Below, one piece after another: positions 1 to 5,017 of a stretch of 5,032 bases of DNA (position 1 is its first letter; each line of letters starts with the position of its first letter). The translations under genes were made by a program, and so were the position numbers. The stretch covers positions 1 through 5,032 of the forward strand of contig JAEWSV010000444.1 of the NCBI GenBank assembly GCA_023398155.1, read 5' to 3'. This stretch comes from Spirochaetota bacterium. GTDB lineage: Bacteria; Spirochaetota; Spirochaetia; Treponematales; Breznakiellaceae. Under the pieces are notes generated by a model. That model was not told the DNA's origin, made no database searches, and saw only the letters and a list, made by a program, of their open reading frames with translations.

Positions 1-2
1 GT

Positions 3-41
3 ATACGGCACCTTGCATCGGCGTTTACGGAGCGTGTATGA
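3..41 (+). CDS. Possible 3' end of an upstream gene (partial)
   Basis: An open frame enters from the left edge and ends at TGA 39-41, giving the C-terminal residues IRHLASAFTERV. The stop overlaps the ATG at 38 as ATGA, a common arrangement for translationally coupled genes, and this is the main reason to favour the frame. The other two frames are also open at the edge: one runs straight into the 38-208 reading frame and the other stops at 61-63. Twelve residues cannot identify a family, so no function is offered. Confidence 0.35.
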   Translation: MRHLASAFTERV

Positions 42-208
42 TTGCGGAAGCCGGGAATCCTGAAGATTCCCGCAGAATCGAGGAACTCAAACGCCTGATC
101 GACGACCGGAAATACCTTTCCGACGCGATCCGGCGTATCGCGCAAGTGTTGGGCGACGAGCTCCTCGGCGTCGCCAAGCCAGGAGCGCTCCATGAACGAG
201 AACGATAA
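38..208 (+). CDS. Small conserved-looking helical protein of unknown function (56 aa)
   Basis: This frame encodes a 56-residue protein starting MIAEAGNPEDSRRIEELKR and ending HERER. The start at 38 is preceded by GGAG (29-32) at 5-nt spacing and overlaps a possible upstream stop as ATGA. The body, about residues 10-46, alternates charged and hydrophobic residues (RRIEELKRLIDD, then DAIRRIAQVLGDELLG), as expected for one or two amphipathic helices. There is no signal peptide, membrane segment or cysteine pair. The last 17 nt overlap the next gene in another frame, and the next gene's ribosome binding site lies inside this one, so the two are probably co-translated. The frame stays open upstream to the window edge, so it could instead be the C-terminus of a longer protein. 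I do not recognise the family. Confidence 0.6.
   Translation: MIAEAGNPEDSRRIEELKRLIDDRKYLSDAIRRIAQVLGDELLGVAKPGALHERER
181..185 (+). promoter_or_regulatory. Ribosome binding site fixing the start at 192
   Basis: AGGAG lies 6 nt before ATG 192. It supports this start although it forces a 17-nt overlap with the preceding small gene. Confidence 0.7.
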
Positions 209-824
209 AGGAAGCGGCGGCCGGCGCCGATCCTCTCGCCGCAGGGGCGGTCGGTCGAGCGGCAAGCCGCAAGATCGCGGCGACGGCCAGCAGTGGCAGC
301 AGGCCGCGGCGCCCCGATCGGGCGAAGAGCGCGCGACCGCCGCCGAACGGAGCGAGCGCCCGCGGGCAACCCGCGGACGTCGCGGCGAAGGCCGTACCGG
401 CCAAGGCAATCAGCAGCCCCGCCGCGCCGCCGCCGAGCGGCCTTCCGCCGTCCCCCTCGATCGAGCGAAGCCCTATGCGGACCGGCCCCGCTGGTCGCCG
501 CCGCGTCTCGGTCCGCCCGTTCTTCCCAAGCCCGAGTGCCCTCGGTGCGGCCGCCCCATAGAGGACTTGGCCGCGGCCATCAACGATCGTGAGACGGGAA
601 TTCCCACCCATTTCGATTGCGTGATCGAACGGATCGCCGAGGGGGAAACCTTAGGCGAGGGCGACAAGATCGTCTATATCGGCGGCGGACGTTTCGGCGT
701 CGTCCATTTCGAGAATCCGAACGACCTCAAGCGTTTCGAGATACGGAAGACGGTCCAATGGGAAGAGAAAGAAAAACGCTCTCCCTGGCGGAAGGACGTA
801 GCCGACCAGTACTCGGCGACATAG
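192..824 (+). CDS. Arg/Gly-rich disordered protein with C-terminal CxxC-HxxC zinc knuckle
   Basis: This 210-residue protein has two parts. Residues 1 to about 100 are low complexity and strongly basic, rich in Arg, Gly, Ser, Pro, Gln and Ala, with RGG- and RRR-like runs near residues 10-22 and 61-68. This is typical of disordered nucleic-acid- or ribosome-binding tails. Residues from about 112 form a compact domain: Cys116-Pro-Arg-Cys119-Gly, then His140-Phe-Asp-Cys143, a likely zinc site with CxxC...HxxC spacing. A beta-rich stretch follows (KIVYIGGGRFGVVHF, 159-173) and then a charged C-terminus. There is no signal peptide or membrane segment, so it is probably cytoplasmic. I recall similar uncharacterised zinc-knuckle proteins in spirochaetes but cannot confirm this here. 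Its role is unknown; nucleic-acid binding is an inference from composition. The gene is followed after 7 nt by the diguanylate cyclase, so the two are probably co-transcribed. Confidence 0.8.
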   Translation: MNENDKGSGGRRRSSRRRGGRSSGKPQDRGDGQQWQQAAAPRSGEERATAAERSERPRATRGRRGEGRTGQGNQQPRRAAAERPSAVPLDRAKPYADRPRWSPPRLGPPVLPKPECPRCGRPIEDLAAAINDRETGIPTHFDCVIERIAEGETLGEGDKIVYIGGGRFGVVHFENPNDLKRFEIRKTVQWEEKEKRSPWRKDVADQYSAT

Positions 825-831
825 AGGGATC

Positions 832-1971
832 ATGAAGGATAACGAGGACGTCCTTTCTAACCCCCGTATCCTGCAACACTATTCCTTGCTGCAAGAGCTC
901 GGACTCTTCGAGTATATCGATTCGCTTAAACGGGTATCCCGCGATTATGAGGGGCTGCTGTCCGCGGCCGCCGCCATCTTCAAGCGCACCGCCGTCGACG
1001 ACCTCCTGGAAACGGCCGTGCGCTGCATCTCCGATAAATTCCTGCCGTCCTTGCTCGTCTTCCTCTGGCGGTCTTCAGCCGATCGCGACGACTTGGTCAT
1101 CAAGGGGTACCGCAACTTCAAGACGACCGACGTGCACCTCGCGCTGCCCAGCATCACGCCCTTCGAGCCGTTCTTCCTGAAGTATCCCGGCCCGATCAGC
1201 TTCGACCTCTTCGAATACCAAATCGATTCGCCTGACCTCACCGCGCCCCTCGCGGAACTGGAGCCGCAGATCGTCGTCCCGGTAATCGGACCTTCGGGCC
1301 TCTACGGCCTGATCCTCGTGGGGCCCAAGGTTTTGGAGGCGCAGTATACGCCCCACGAGCTGACCTTCTTGGATCGGCTCATGACCTTCGCTTCCCTAGC
1401 CCTTCAAAACCACCTGCATTACGAGCACTCCGTCCGCGATCCGAAAACCGGCCTCTTCAACCACGGCTTCTTCATCATCCGGCTCAATGAGGAGCTGGCC
1501 CGTTCGCGGCGGGGATCGAGGAACCTTTCGGTCATCGTCATCGACGTGGACAAGTTCAAGAATTTCAACGACGGTTACGGCCATCTCGCGGGAGACCGCG
1601 TGCTCGAACGGCTCTCCGAAACACTCAAGACCAATCTCCGCGACGAGGATATCCTGTCCCGGTTCGGGGGCGAGGAGTTCACGGTCCTCCTGCCGGAATT
1701 GGGGCGGGAACAGGCGTGGATCGTCGCGGAGCGGCTCCGGAAGGCGGTCTCCGCGACCGTGGTGCCGTGGGAACGGCCGCTCCCTACCGTCACCATCAGC
1801 CTGGGCATCGCGACGTTCCTCCCCGACATCCCCGTCGACGGAAACGAGCTGCTCCGGAGGGCGGACGAGGCCCTCTATAAATCCAAGTCTTCGGGCCGGA
1901 ACCGATCCACCGTCTGGGGCTCGGGGCTCCTCTTCCGCACCGAGCTCCTGAAAAAGGCCGCGGGGAATTAG
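832..1971 (+). CDS. Diguanylate cyclase with N-terminal GAF-like domain
   Basis: This protein (379 aa) should make cyclic di-GMP from two GTP in the cytoplasm; no membrane segment is visible. Residues about 1-45 are helical. Residues about 50-195 look like a GAF-type sensor (IVVPVIGPSGLYGLILVG at 147-164, then a helix joining the catalytic domain). The GGDEF domain begins at DPKTGLFNHGFF (203-214), close to the DxLTGLxNRxxF signature. The metal-binding segment is IDVDKFKNFND (237-247), followed by GHLAGD. The active-site loop is intact as GGEEF at 279-283. Arg270-x-x-Asp273, nine residues before the loop, matches the RxxD product-inhibition site, so the enzyme is predicted active and feedback-inhibited. 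The GAF ligand is unknown. GAGGGA at 824-829 sits close to the start and spans the previous stop. The TAG stop overlaps the TAA of the convergent phosphatase gene. Confidence 0.93.
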   Translation: MKDNEDVLSNPRILQHYSLLQELGLFEYIDSLKRVSRDYEGLLSAAAAIFKRTAVDDLLETAVRCISDKFLPSLLVFLWRSSADRDDLVIKGYRNFKTTDVHLALPSITPFEPFFLKYPGPISFDLFEYQIDSPDLTAPLAELEPQIVVPVIGPSGLYGLILVGPKVLEAQYTPHELTFLDRLMTFASLALQNHLHYEHSVRDPKTGLFNHGFFIIRLNEELARSRRGSRNLSVIVIDVDKFKNFNDGYGHLAGDRVLERLSETLKTNLRDEDILSRFGGEEFTVLLPELGREQAWIVAERLRKAVSATVVPWERPLPTVTISLGIATFLPDIPVDGNELLRRADEALYKSKSSGRNRSTVWGSGLLFRTELLKKAAGN

Positions 1972-3209
1972 GAAACGTACCCGGCGGTCGCGGCTGCCGC
2001 GACCGCCGCGGCGGCCGGCCGGCCGAGAGTCAACAGGAGAAACGACATGTCGTCCTGCTGGGGAGCGCCGCCGCGGAAGGCGTCGATCGCGGCGGGAAGC
2101 GCCTCCGCGAAATCCCCGCCGTTTCCCTGCCGAGCGCGGGCTAGGAGGTTGCGGGCGAGGTTCCGCTCGCCGAATTCGCGGCCCGACGGGTCTTCCTGCT
2201 CCACGATGCCGTCGCTGTAAATGAAGAGAGTGTCCCCATCCCTGAGCCTGAAGGCCTGGAGCGCGGGTTCGATTTCTCGCTCGATGCCGATCGGCAGGTT
2301 CTGCCGGGAACTTTTTACCGTCAACGCCCGGCCGCCGCGGAGCAAGAGCACGTGCGAATGCCCCATATCCGCGCAGATGAGCCGTGCCGTCCGCGGATCG
2401 AAGACCATGAAGAAGCCGGTAAGGTATTTCTCAAGGTGGAAGGTTTCCACGATGGCTCGATTGAGCGAGACGATCAGTTCGCGGAGGGGGTGCCTGAAAT
2501 CATAGCCCCGCAGAATACCCCACACCAAGGAAACGATGAGGGACGCCGCCACTCCCTTGCCCGAGACGTCGCAGAGCGCCGCGAAGACGCGGCCGGCGCC
2601 CAGTTTGCGCGCGAAATAGAAATCGCCTCCGACGCCCTTCGCGGCGCGTGACCAGGCCTGGAGCCTCCAGCCGTCGCCGGAGGGGAGTTCGGCTCCCGCG
2701 AGCAGACGCTCCTGGAGGCGCCCCGCGAGTTCTATGTCGTCCTGCGTCATGCGCGCGAGGTATTCGGTGAGGTCTTGCGCCGACAGGATGCCTTGGAGCC
2801 TTTCCCGGTCGTCTACGAGGGCGCAGTATGCGGGACCGTCCCCCGTTCCGGTCTCACGTCCGCGGATTTCCTGGGCGACGGCGAAAACGTCCGCGTGCGC
2901 GTGGAAGGTCGGCGCCTGTTCGGTAGTCTCCCGCACGAGGCTCCGCTGCAGGACTTCCCTTCCGAAGGGCTTGCCGATGAGGGCGAAGAGCCGGTCTTTC
3001 GGGACGATGCCGACGTATTTTCCTTCGGCGTCGACAACGCCGACGACGTCGGTGTCCGGCCGCTTCTGGAGCTCATCGGCCAAGTCCAGCACGCGGACGG
3101 TATCGGAGGTCCGCCAGAAGTGGCGCGCCACCCTGAGGATGGAGGACGAATAGAGACGCTCAGGGACGATCCGTTCGAGGGTATCGATGCGGGGCTTCGC
3201 TTGGTTCAT
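1968..3209 (-). CDS. Tandem-CBS PP2C/SpoIIE phosphatase (RsbU-type)
   Basis: This is a predicted Mn/Mg-dependent serine phosphatase that would dephosphorylate the STAS antagonist encoded next door. With the start at 3209 it has 413 residues. Residues about 25-155 form a CBS pair (DVVGVVDAEGKYVGIV, then YCALVDDRERLQGILSAQDL). A helical linker (about 156-172, DDIELAGRLQERLL) is typical of RsbU-like proteins. The catalytic domain spans about 178-395 and holds GGDFYF with Asp196, CDVSGKG with Asp214, MGHSH, IYSDGI with Asp333 and QQDDMSF with Asp386/387, so the metal ligands look intact. The tail (396-413) is Ala-rich. The frame is open to ATG 3323, but that start would overlap the divergent STAS gene and adds a sequence without visible domain character. 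MNQAKPRIDTLERI at 3209 is preferred, although no good Shine-Dalgarno precedes it. Classic RsbU carries an RsbT-binding N-terminus; here the CBS pair replaces it, so a small adenine-containing ligand is the likely input. Confidence 0.9.
   Translation of the reverse strand: MNQAKPRIDTLERIVPERLYSSSILRVARHFWRTSDTVRVLDLADELQKRPDTDVVGVVDAEGKYVGIVPKDRLFALIGKPFGREVLQRSLVRETTEQAPTFHAHADVFAVAQEIRGRETGTGDGPAYCALVDDRERLQGILSAQDLTEYLARMTQDDIELAGRLQERLLAGAELPSGDGWRLQAWSRAAKGVGGDFYFARKLGAGRVFAALCDVSGKGVAASLIVSLVWGILRGYDFRHPLRELIVSLNRAIVETFHLEKYLTGFFMVFDPRTARLICADMGHSHVLLLRGGRALTVKSSRQNLPIGIEREIEPALQAFRLRDGDTLFIYSDGIVEQEDPSGREFGERNLARNLLARARQGNGGDFAEALPAAIDAFRGGAPQQDDMSFLLLTLGRPAAAAVAAAATAGYVS
1982..2008. 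terminator. Strong GC hairpin, possible terminator after the cyclase gene
   Basis: A perfect 12-bp inverted repeat (CGGCGGTCGCGG at 1982-1993, CCGCGACCGCCG at 1997-2008) encloses the 3-nt loop CTG. It begins 11 nt after the cyclase stop. No T-run follows on the + strand. On the - strand only a short TTT lies just beyond it, so it is not a textbook intrinsic terminator; it may act in both directions or with Rho, or simply stabilise mRNA ends. It lies inside the coding sequence for the Ala-rich C-terminus of the convergent gene. Confidence 0.45.
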
Positions 3210-3315
3210 GGTGGGCGCAGTGTCGCGCGCTTCGGTTAGGGAATCGTTAAGCGGGGACGCCACATGAATTTCTGGCCCGGCGCTAACCGCCCTCTTATGG
3301 GGACGAGCGCATATC
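3210..3315. promoter_or_regulatory. Divergent intergenic region with inverted repeats
   Basis: These 106 bp separate the divergent phosphatase and STAS genes and should hold both promoters. No convincing -35/-10 pair was found on either strand. Two dyads are visible: CGGTTAG (3233-3239) with CTAACCG (3283-3289), 43 nt apart, and CGCTT (3228-3232) with AAGCG (3249-3253). The A/T-richer patch at 3236-3250 and 3265-3271 lies between the arms of the larger dyad. A shared operator is possible but the arms are short and chance is not excluded. Confidence 0.35.
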
Positions 3316-3636
3316 ATGGTCATGGAATGGCAAACGACAATCCCTGACTGCGAAGGCTATGAGCGGATCGGCTTGCGGGGCGATTGCGATCTCTACGACG
3401 CGCCTAAGTTCGCCCGGGCCATACTCGAGCGGATCGAGTCGGGAGAGGGGGCCCTCCATCTCGATTTTTCCGGCGTCGCCTATCTCGACAGCTCCGGCGT
3501 GGGCGCGATCGTGAAGATCGTCCAGGCAGCCCGGCGCGTCGGGTCGAAGGTGCGATTCTCCGGCATCCGCGGGTCGCCGCGCCGGGTCCTCGAACTCTCG
3601 AACATCCTGCCGCTCCTCGTCGAGACGGACGTTTAA
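3316..3636 (+). CDS. STAS-domain anti-sigma factor antagonist (RsbV/SpoIIAA-type)
   Basis: This 106-residue protein is a single STAS domain, the usual length for the family. The key loop is YLDSSGVG (56-63). By alignment with SpoIIAA, where Ser58 is the phosphosite in DSSG, Ser60 is the likely phosphorylated residue, with Ser59 as the alternative. The N-terminal strand-turn (GYERIGLRGDCDLYDAPKF) and the HLDFSGVAYLDSSG strand-loop fit the fold. It should bind the kinase encoded immediately downstream when unphosphorylated, and be reactivated by the divergent phosphatase. ATG 3316 is chosen because GACGAG (3302-3307) sits 8 nt upstream; ATG 3322, two codons later, is an alternative. Only 1 nt separates its stop from the next start, so translation is probably coupled. 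Confidence 0.92.
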   Translation: MVMEWQTTIPDCEGYERIGLRGDCDLYDAPKFARAILERIESGEGALHLDFSGVAYLDSSGVGAIVKIVQAARRVGSKVRFSGIRGSPRRVLELSNILPLLVETDV

Positions 3637-3637
3637 G

Positions 3638-4171
3638 ATGAAACCCCTCATCATCCGGAAGCTCATCGTCGACGAACGGAACGAGCTGTTCGATGCCCAA
3701 GGCATGCGGTACCTGGAATTCCCGAGCGATTTTCGCCGCGTCCGCGAATACACCGCTGCCGTCCTCTCAGGCTGTCCGCCCTCCTTCCGTGAAGGGACGC
3801 TCCTGGAGCAGCAGCTCTCCGAGATCATCAAGAACGGCATCAAGCACGGCAACGGCCGCGATCCTTCCAAGACGCTCAAGGTCTGGTTCGACCTGCGCAA
3901 ACGCGCCCGCTTCATAGTGGAGGACGAGGGCGAGGGGTTCCGCGAGCTCGACGCTTGGAACGACTTCTTCCGGAGGCGGCAAGAAGCCCTCCACCGCGAG
4001 GACTTCGACGCCTTCCTCGACCTCGCGAGTTACCGGGGGCCGTGCAGCGACGACGAGGACGGAGGCAACAGCCTCATCGCCGCCCTGGAGTATTGGAACG
4101 GCGGCATGATCTACAACGAGAAGCGCAACAAGGTCGGCGTCGTCCGTTGGTTCACCCGCGGCTCCGACTGA
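3638..4171 (+). CDS. Anti-sigma-type serine kinase, HATPase_c (RsbW/SpoIIAB-like)
   Basis: This 177-residue protein has a GHKL ATPase fold. The N box is SEIIKNGIKHG, with Glu62, Asn66 and His70. The G1 box is VEDEGEGF (94-101), with Asp96-x-Gly98-x-Gly100. The usual glycine-rich G2 segment is replaced by DGGNSLIAALEYWNGG (141-156). Between G1 and G2 lies a long, charged stretch (about 102-140) rich in Arg, Glu, Asp and Phe, an extended ATP lid compared with compact RsbW/SpoIIAB proteins. The expected role is to phosphorylate the STAS partner and to hold an unknown target when the partner is phosphorylated. No histidine phosphoacceptor or sensor domain is present, so a two-component kinase is unlikely. 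The start is 1 nt after the STAS stop with only a weak GGA upstream, consistent with coupling. I recall treponemal homologues with the ALEYWNGG and NEKRN segments; this is not checked. Confidence 0.88.
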   Translation: MKPLIIRKLIVDERNELFDAQGMRYLEFPSDFRRVREYTAAVLSGCPPSFREGTLLEQQLSEIIKNGIKHGNGRDPSKTLKVWFDLRKRARFIVEDEGEGFRELDAWNDFFRRRQEALHREDFDAFLDLASYRGPCSDDEDGGNSLIAALEYWNGGMIYNEKRNKVGVVRWFTRGSD

Positions 4172-4186
4172 CGAGTCCGCGCCGCC

Positions 4187-4200
4187 ACGCGCCGGCGCGT
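4187..4200. repeat. Perfect 14-bp palindrome
   Basis: ACGCGCCGGCGCGT equals its own reverse complement. It begins 16 nt after the kinase stop codon in the non-coding gap. It could be a dyad operator, part of a structured transcript end, or a chance product of the very high local GC. Confidence 0.55.
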
Positions 4201-4204
4201 CGTT

Positions 4205-4219
4205 CCGCGGCTGCCGCGG
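4205..4219. terminator. Short GC hairpin sharing its core with the 1982-2008 hairpin
   Basis: CCGCGG (4205-4210) pairs with CCGCGG (4214-4219) around the loop CTG. It lies 34 nt past the kinase stop and could help end the STAS-kinase transcript, but no T-run follows, so a terminator role is tentative. The central 13 nt CGCGGCTGCCGCG are identical to 1989-2001. Confidence 0.3.
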
Positions 4220-4224
4220 CGGCC

Positions 4225-4244
4225 GGCGCCGCTTGCCCGGCGCC
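4225..4244. repeat. Inverted repeat around the possible mtnN -35 element
   Basis: GGCGCCG (4225-4231) pairs with CGGCGCC (4238-4244) around a 6-nt loop. The arms flank and partly cover the TTGCCC at 4233-4238. It could be an operator or the last arm of a structured transcript end. Confidence 0.35.
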
Positions 4245-4261
4245 CGCGGACCGGCTATGCT
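4233..4261 (+). promoter_or_regulatory. Candidate sigma-70-type promoter for mtnN-luxS
   Basis: TTGCCC (4233-4238) and TATGCT (4256-4261) each match four of six consensus positions and are separated by exactly 17 nt. Transcription would begin near 4268, at the Shine-Dalgarno itself, leaving a leader of about 10 nt. That is tight but possible. A weak match of this kind can occur by chance. Confidence 0.25.
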
Positions 4262-4267
4262 GATCCC

Positions 4268-4272
4268 GGAGG
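4268..4272 (+). promoter_or_regulatory. Ribosome binding site fixing the mtnN start at 4278
   Basis: GGAGG lies 5 nt before ATG 4278. It rules out the earlier in-frame starts TTG 4233 and ATG 4257, which have no comparable site. Confidence 0.8.
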
Positions 4273-4277
4273 CGCGC

Positions 4278-4997
4278 ATGATCGGCATCATCGGAGCCAT
4301 GGAAGAAGAGGTCGTCGCCCTGCGATCCGCCCTTTTGAACGTCGATGAGAGCGAAGCCGGCGGCTTCCGCTTCATCCGCGGCACTCTCGACGGCGCGGAG
4401 GTAGTACTCCTCCGCTGCGGTATCGGGAAGGTGAACGCGGCGGTCGGCTGCGCCCTGCTCATAGACCGTTTCCGGCCTTCCTTCGTCCTCAACACCGGTT
4501 CGGCGGGCGGCATCGATCCGGCCCTCACTTTCGGCGACGTCGTGGTGTCGGACGGCCTCCTGTACCACGACGTGGACGTGACCGCCTTCGGCTACGCGGA
4601 CGGGCAACTGCCGGGACAGCCCGCGGTGTTCACCGTCGACGCGGCCCTCGTCGCGGCCGCCGAGCGCGCGGTGGACCGGCTCAAGATGGAGGGCCGCCTT
4701 CCCGCGAACCTGCGCCATCTCCGCGGCCTCATCGCTTCCGGCGACGTTTTCATGCACGATCCCATCAAGATCGCGGCGGTCCGCGAGCGTTTCCCCGCCG
4801 TGCGGGCCGTTGAGATGGAGAGCGCCGCCGTCGCGCATGCCTGCGCCCTGTTCGGCGTGCCCTGCCTCGTCATCCGTTCCATCTCGGACGTCGCCGGGAC
4901 GGAGTCGCCGATGAAGTTCGACGAATTCCTCCCCATAGCCGCGAAACATTCGAGCGCGATCGTCCGCGGAATAGTCGCCGCGTCGATCCAAGGGTAA
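4278..4997 (+). CDS. mtnN: 5'-methylthioadenosine/S-adenosylhomocysteine nucleosidase
   Basis: This cytoplasmic enzyme (Pfs/MtnN, 239 aa here, about the family's usual length) hydrolyses SAH to adenine and S-ribosylhomocysteine, and MTA to adenine and methylthioribose. The N-terminus MIGIIGAMEEEV is nearly identical to the family signature; Glu11 corresponds to E. coli Glu12. NTGSAGGID (72-80) forms the nucleoside-phosphorylase-fold glycine loop. AVEMESAAVAH (177-187) carries Glu181, equivalent to Glu174, and ISDVAG (202-207) carries the catalytic Asp204, equivalent to Asp197. All key residues are present, so the enzyme should be active. A probable luxS starts 20 nt downstream, which fits the SAH detoxification route that yields homocysteine and the AI-2 precursor. 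It is separated from the kinase gene by 106 bp of inverted repeats, so it probably belongs to a different transcript. Confidence 0.96.
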   Translation: MIGIIGAMEEEVVALRSALLNVDESEAGGFRFIRGTLDGAEVVLLRCGIGKVNAAVGCALLIDRFRPSFVLNTGSAGGIDPALTFGDVVVSDGLLYHDVDVTAFGYADGQLPGQPAVFTVDAALVAAAERAVDRLKMEGRLPANLRHLRGLIASGDVFMHDPIKIAAVRERFPAVRAVEMESAAVAHACALFGVPCLVIRSISDVAGTESPMKFDEFLPIAAKHSSAIVRGIVAASIQG

Positions 4998-5002
4998 GCG
5001 AA

Positions 5003-5008
5003 AAGGAG
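5003..5008 (+). promoter_or_regulatory. Ribosome binding site for the gene starting at 5018
   Basis: AAGGAG lies 9 nt before ATG 5018, between the mtnN stop and the next start, supporting a real gene there. Confidence 0.7.
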
Positions 5009-5017
5009 TATCGGAGC

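Noticed and set aside
87..611. Long antisense frame of 174 codons
   Set aside because: It lies opposite the Arg/Gly-rich protein gene, is itself Gly/Ala/Arg low complexity, and has no motif; high GC removes stop codons.
3273..3288. Sigma-54-like promoter, TGGCCC with a following element
   Set aside because: The -24 GG is present but the -12 position reads TAACC, without the required GC.
3210..3323. Phosphatase starting at 3323 with 38 extra residues
   Set aside because: It would overlap the divergent STAS start, has no Shine-Dalgarno, and the extra residues look like translated intergenic DNA.
3638..4171. Two-component sensor histidine kinase
   Set aside because: The ATPase domain is alone, with no H-box or sensor, and follows a STAS antagonist as RsbW genes do.
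4233..4277. mtnN starting at TTG 4233 or ATG 4257
   Set aside because: The conserved N-terminus MIGIIGAMEEEV begins at 4278 with GGAGG at 5 nt; the earlier starts lack a site and add non-family residues.
4172..4277. SAH riboswitch controlling mtnN-luxS
   Set aside because: No sequence resembling the conserved SAH riboswitch core was seen; the gap is simple GC dyads.
3767..4991. Long antisense frames opposite the kinase and mtnN genes
   Set aside because: The + strand genes have clear family motifs across the same region, and the antisense proteins show only composition-driven sequence.
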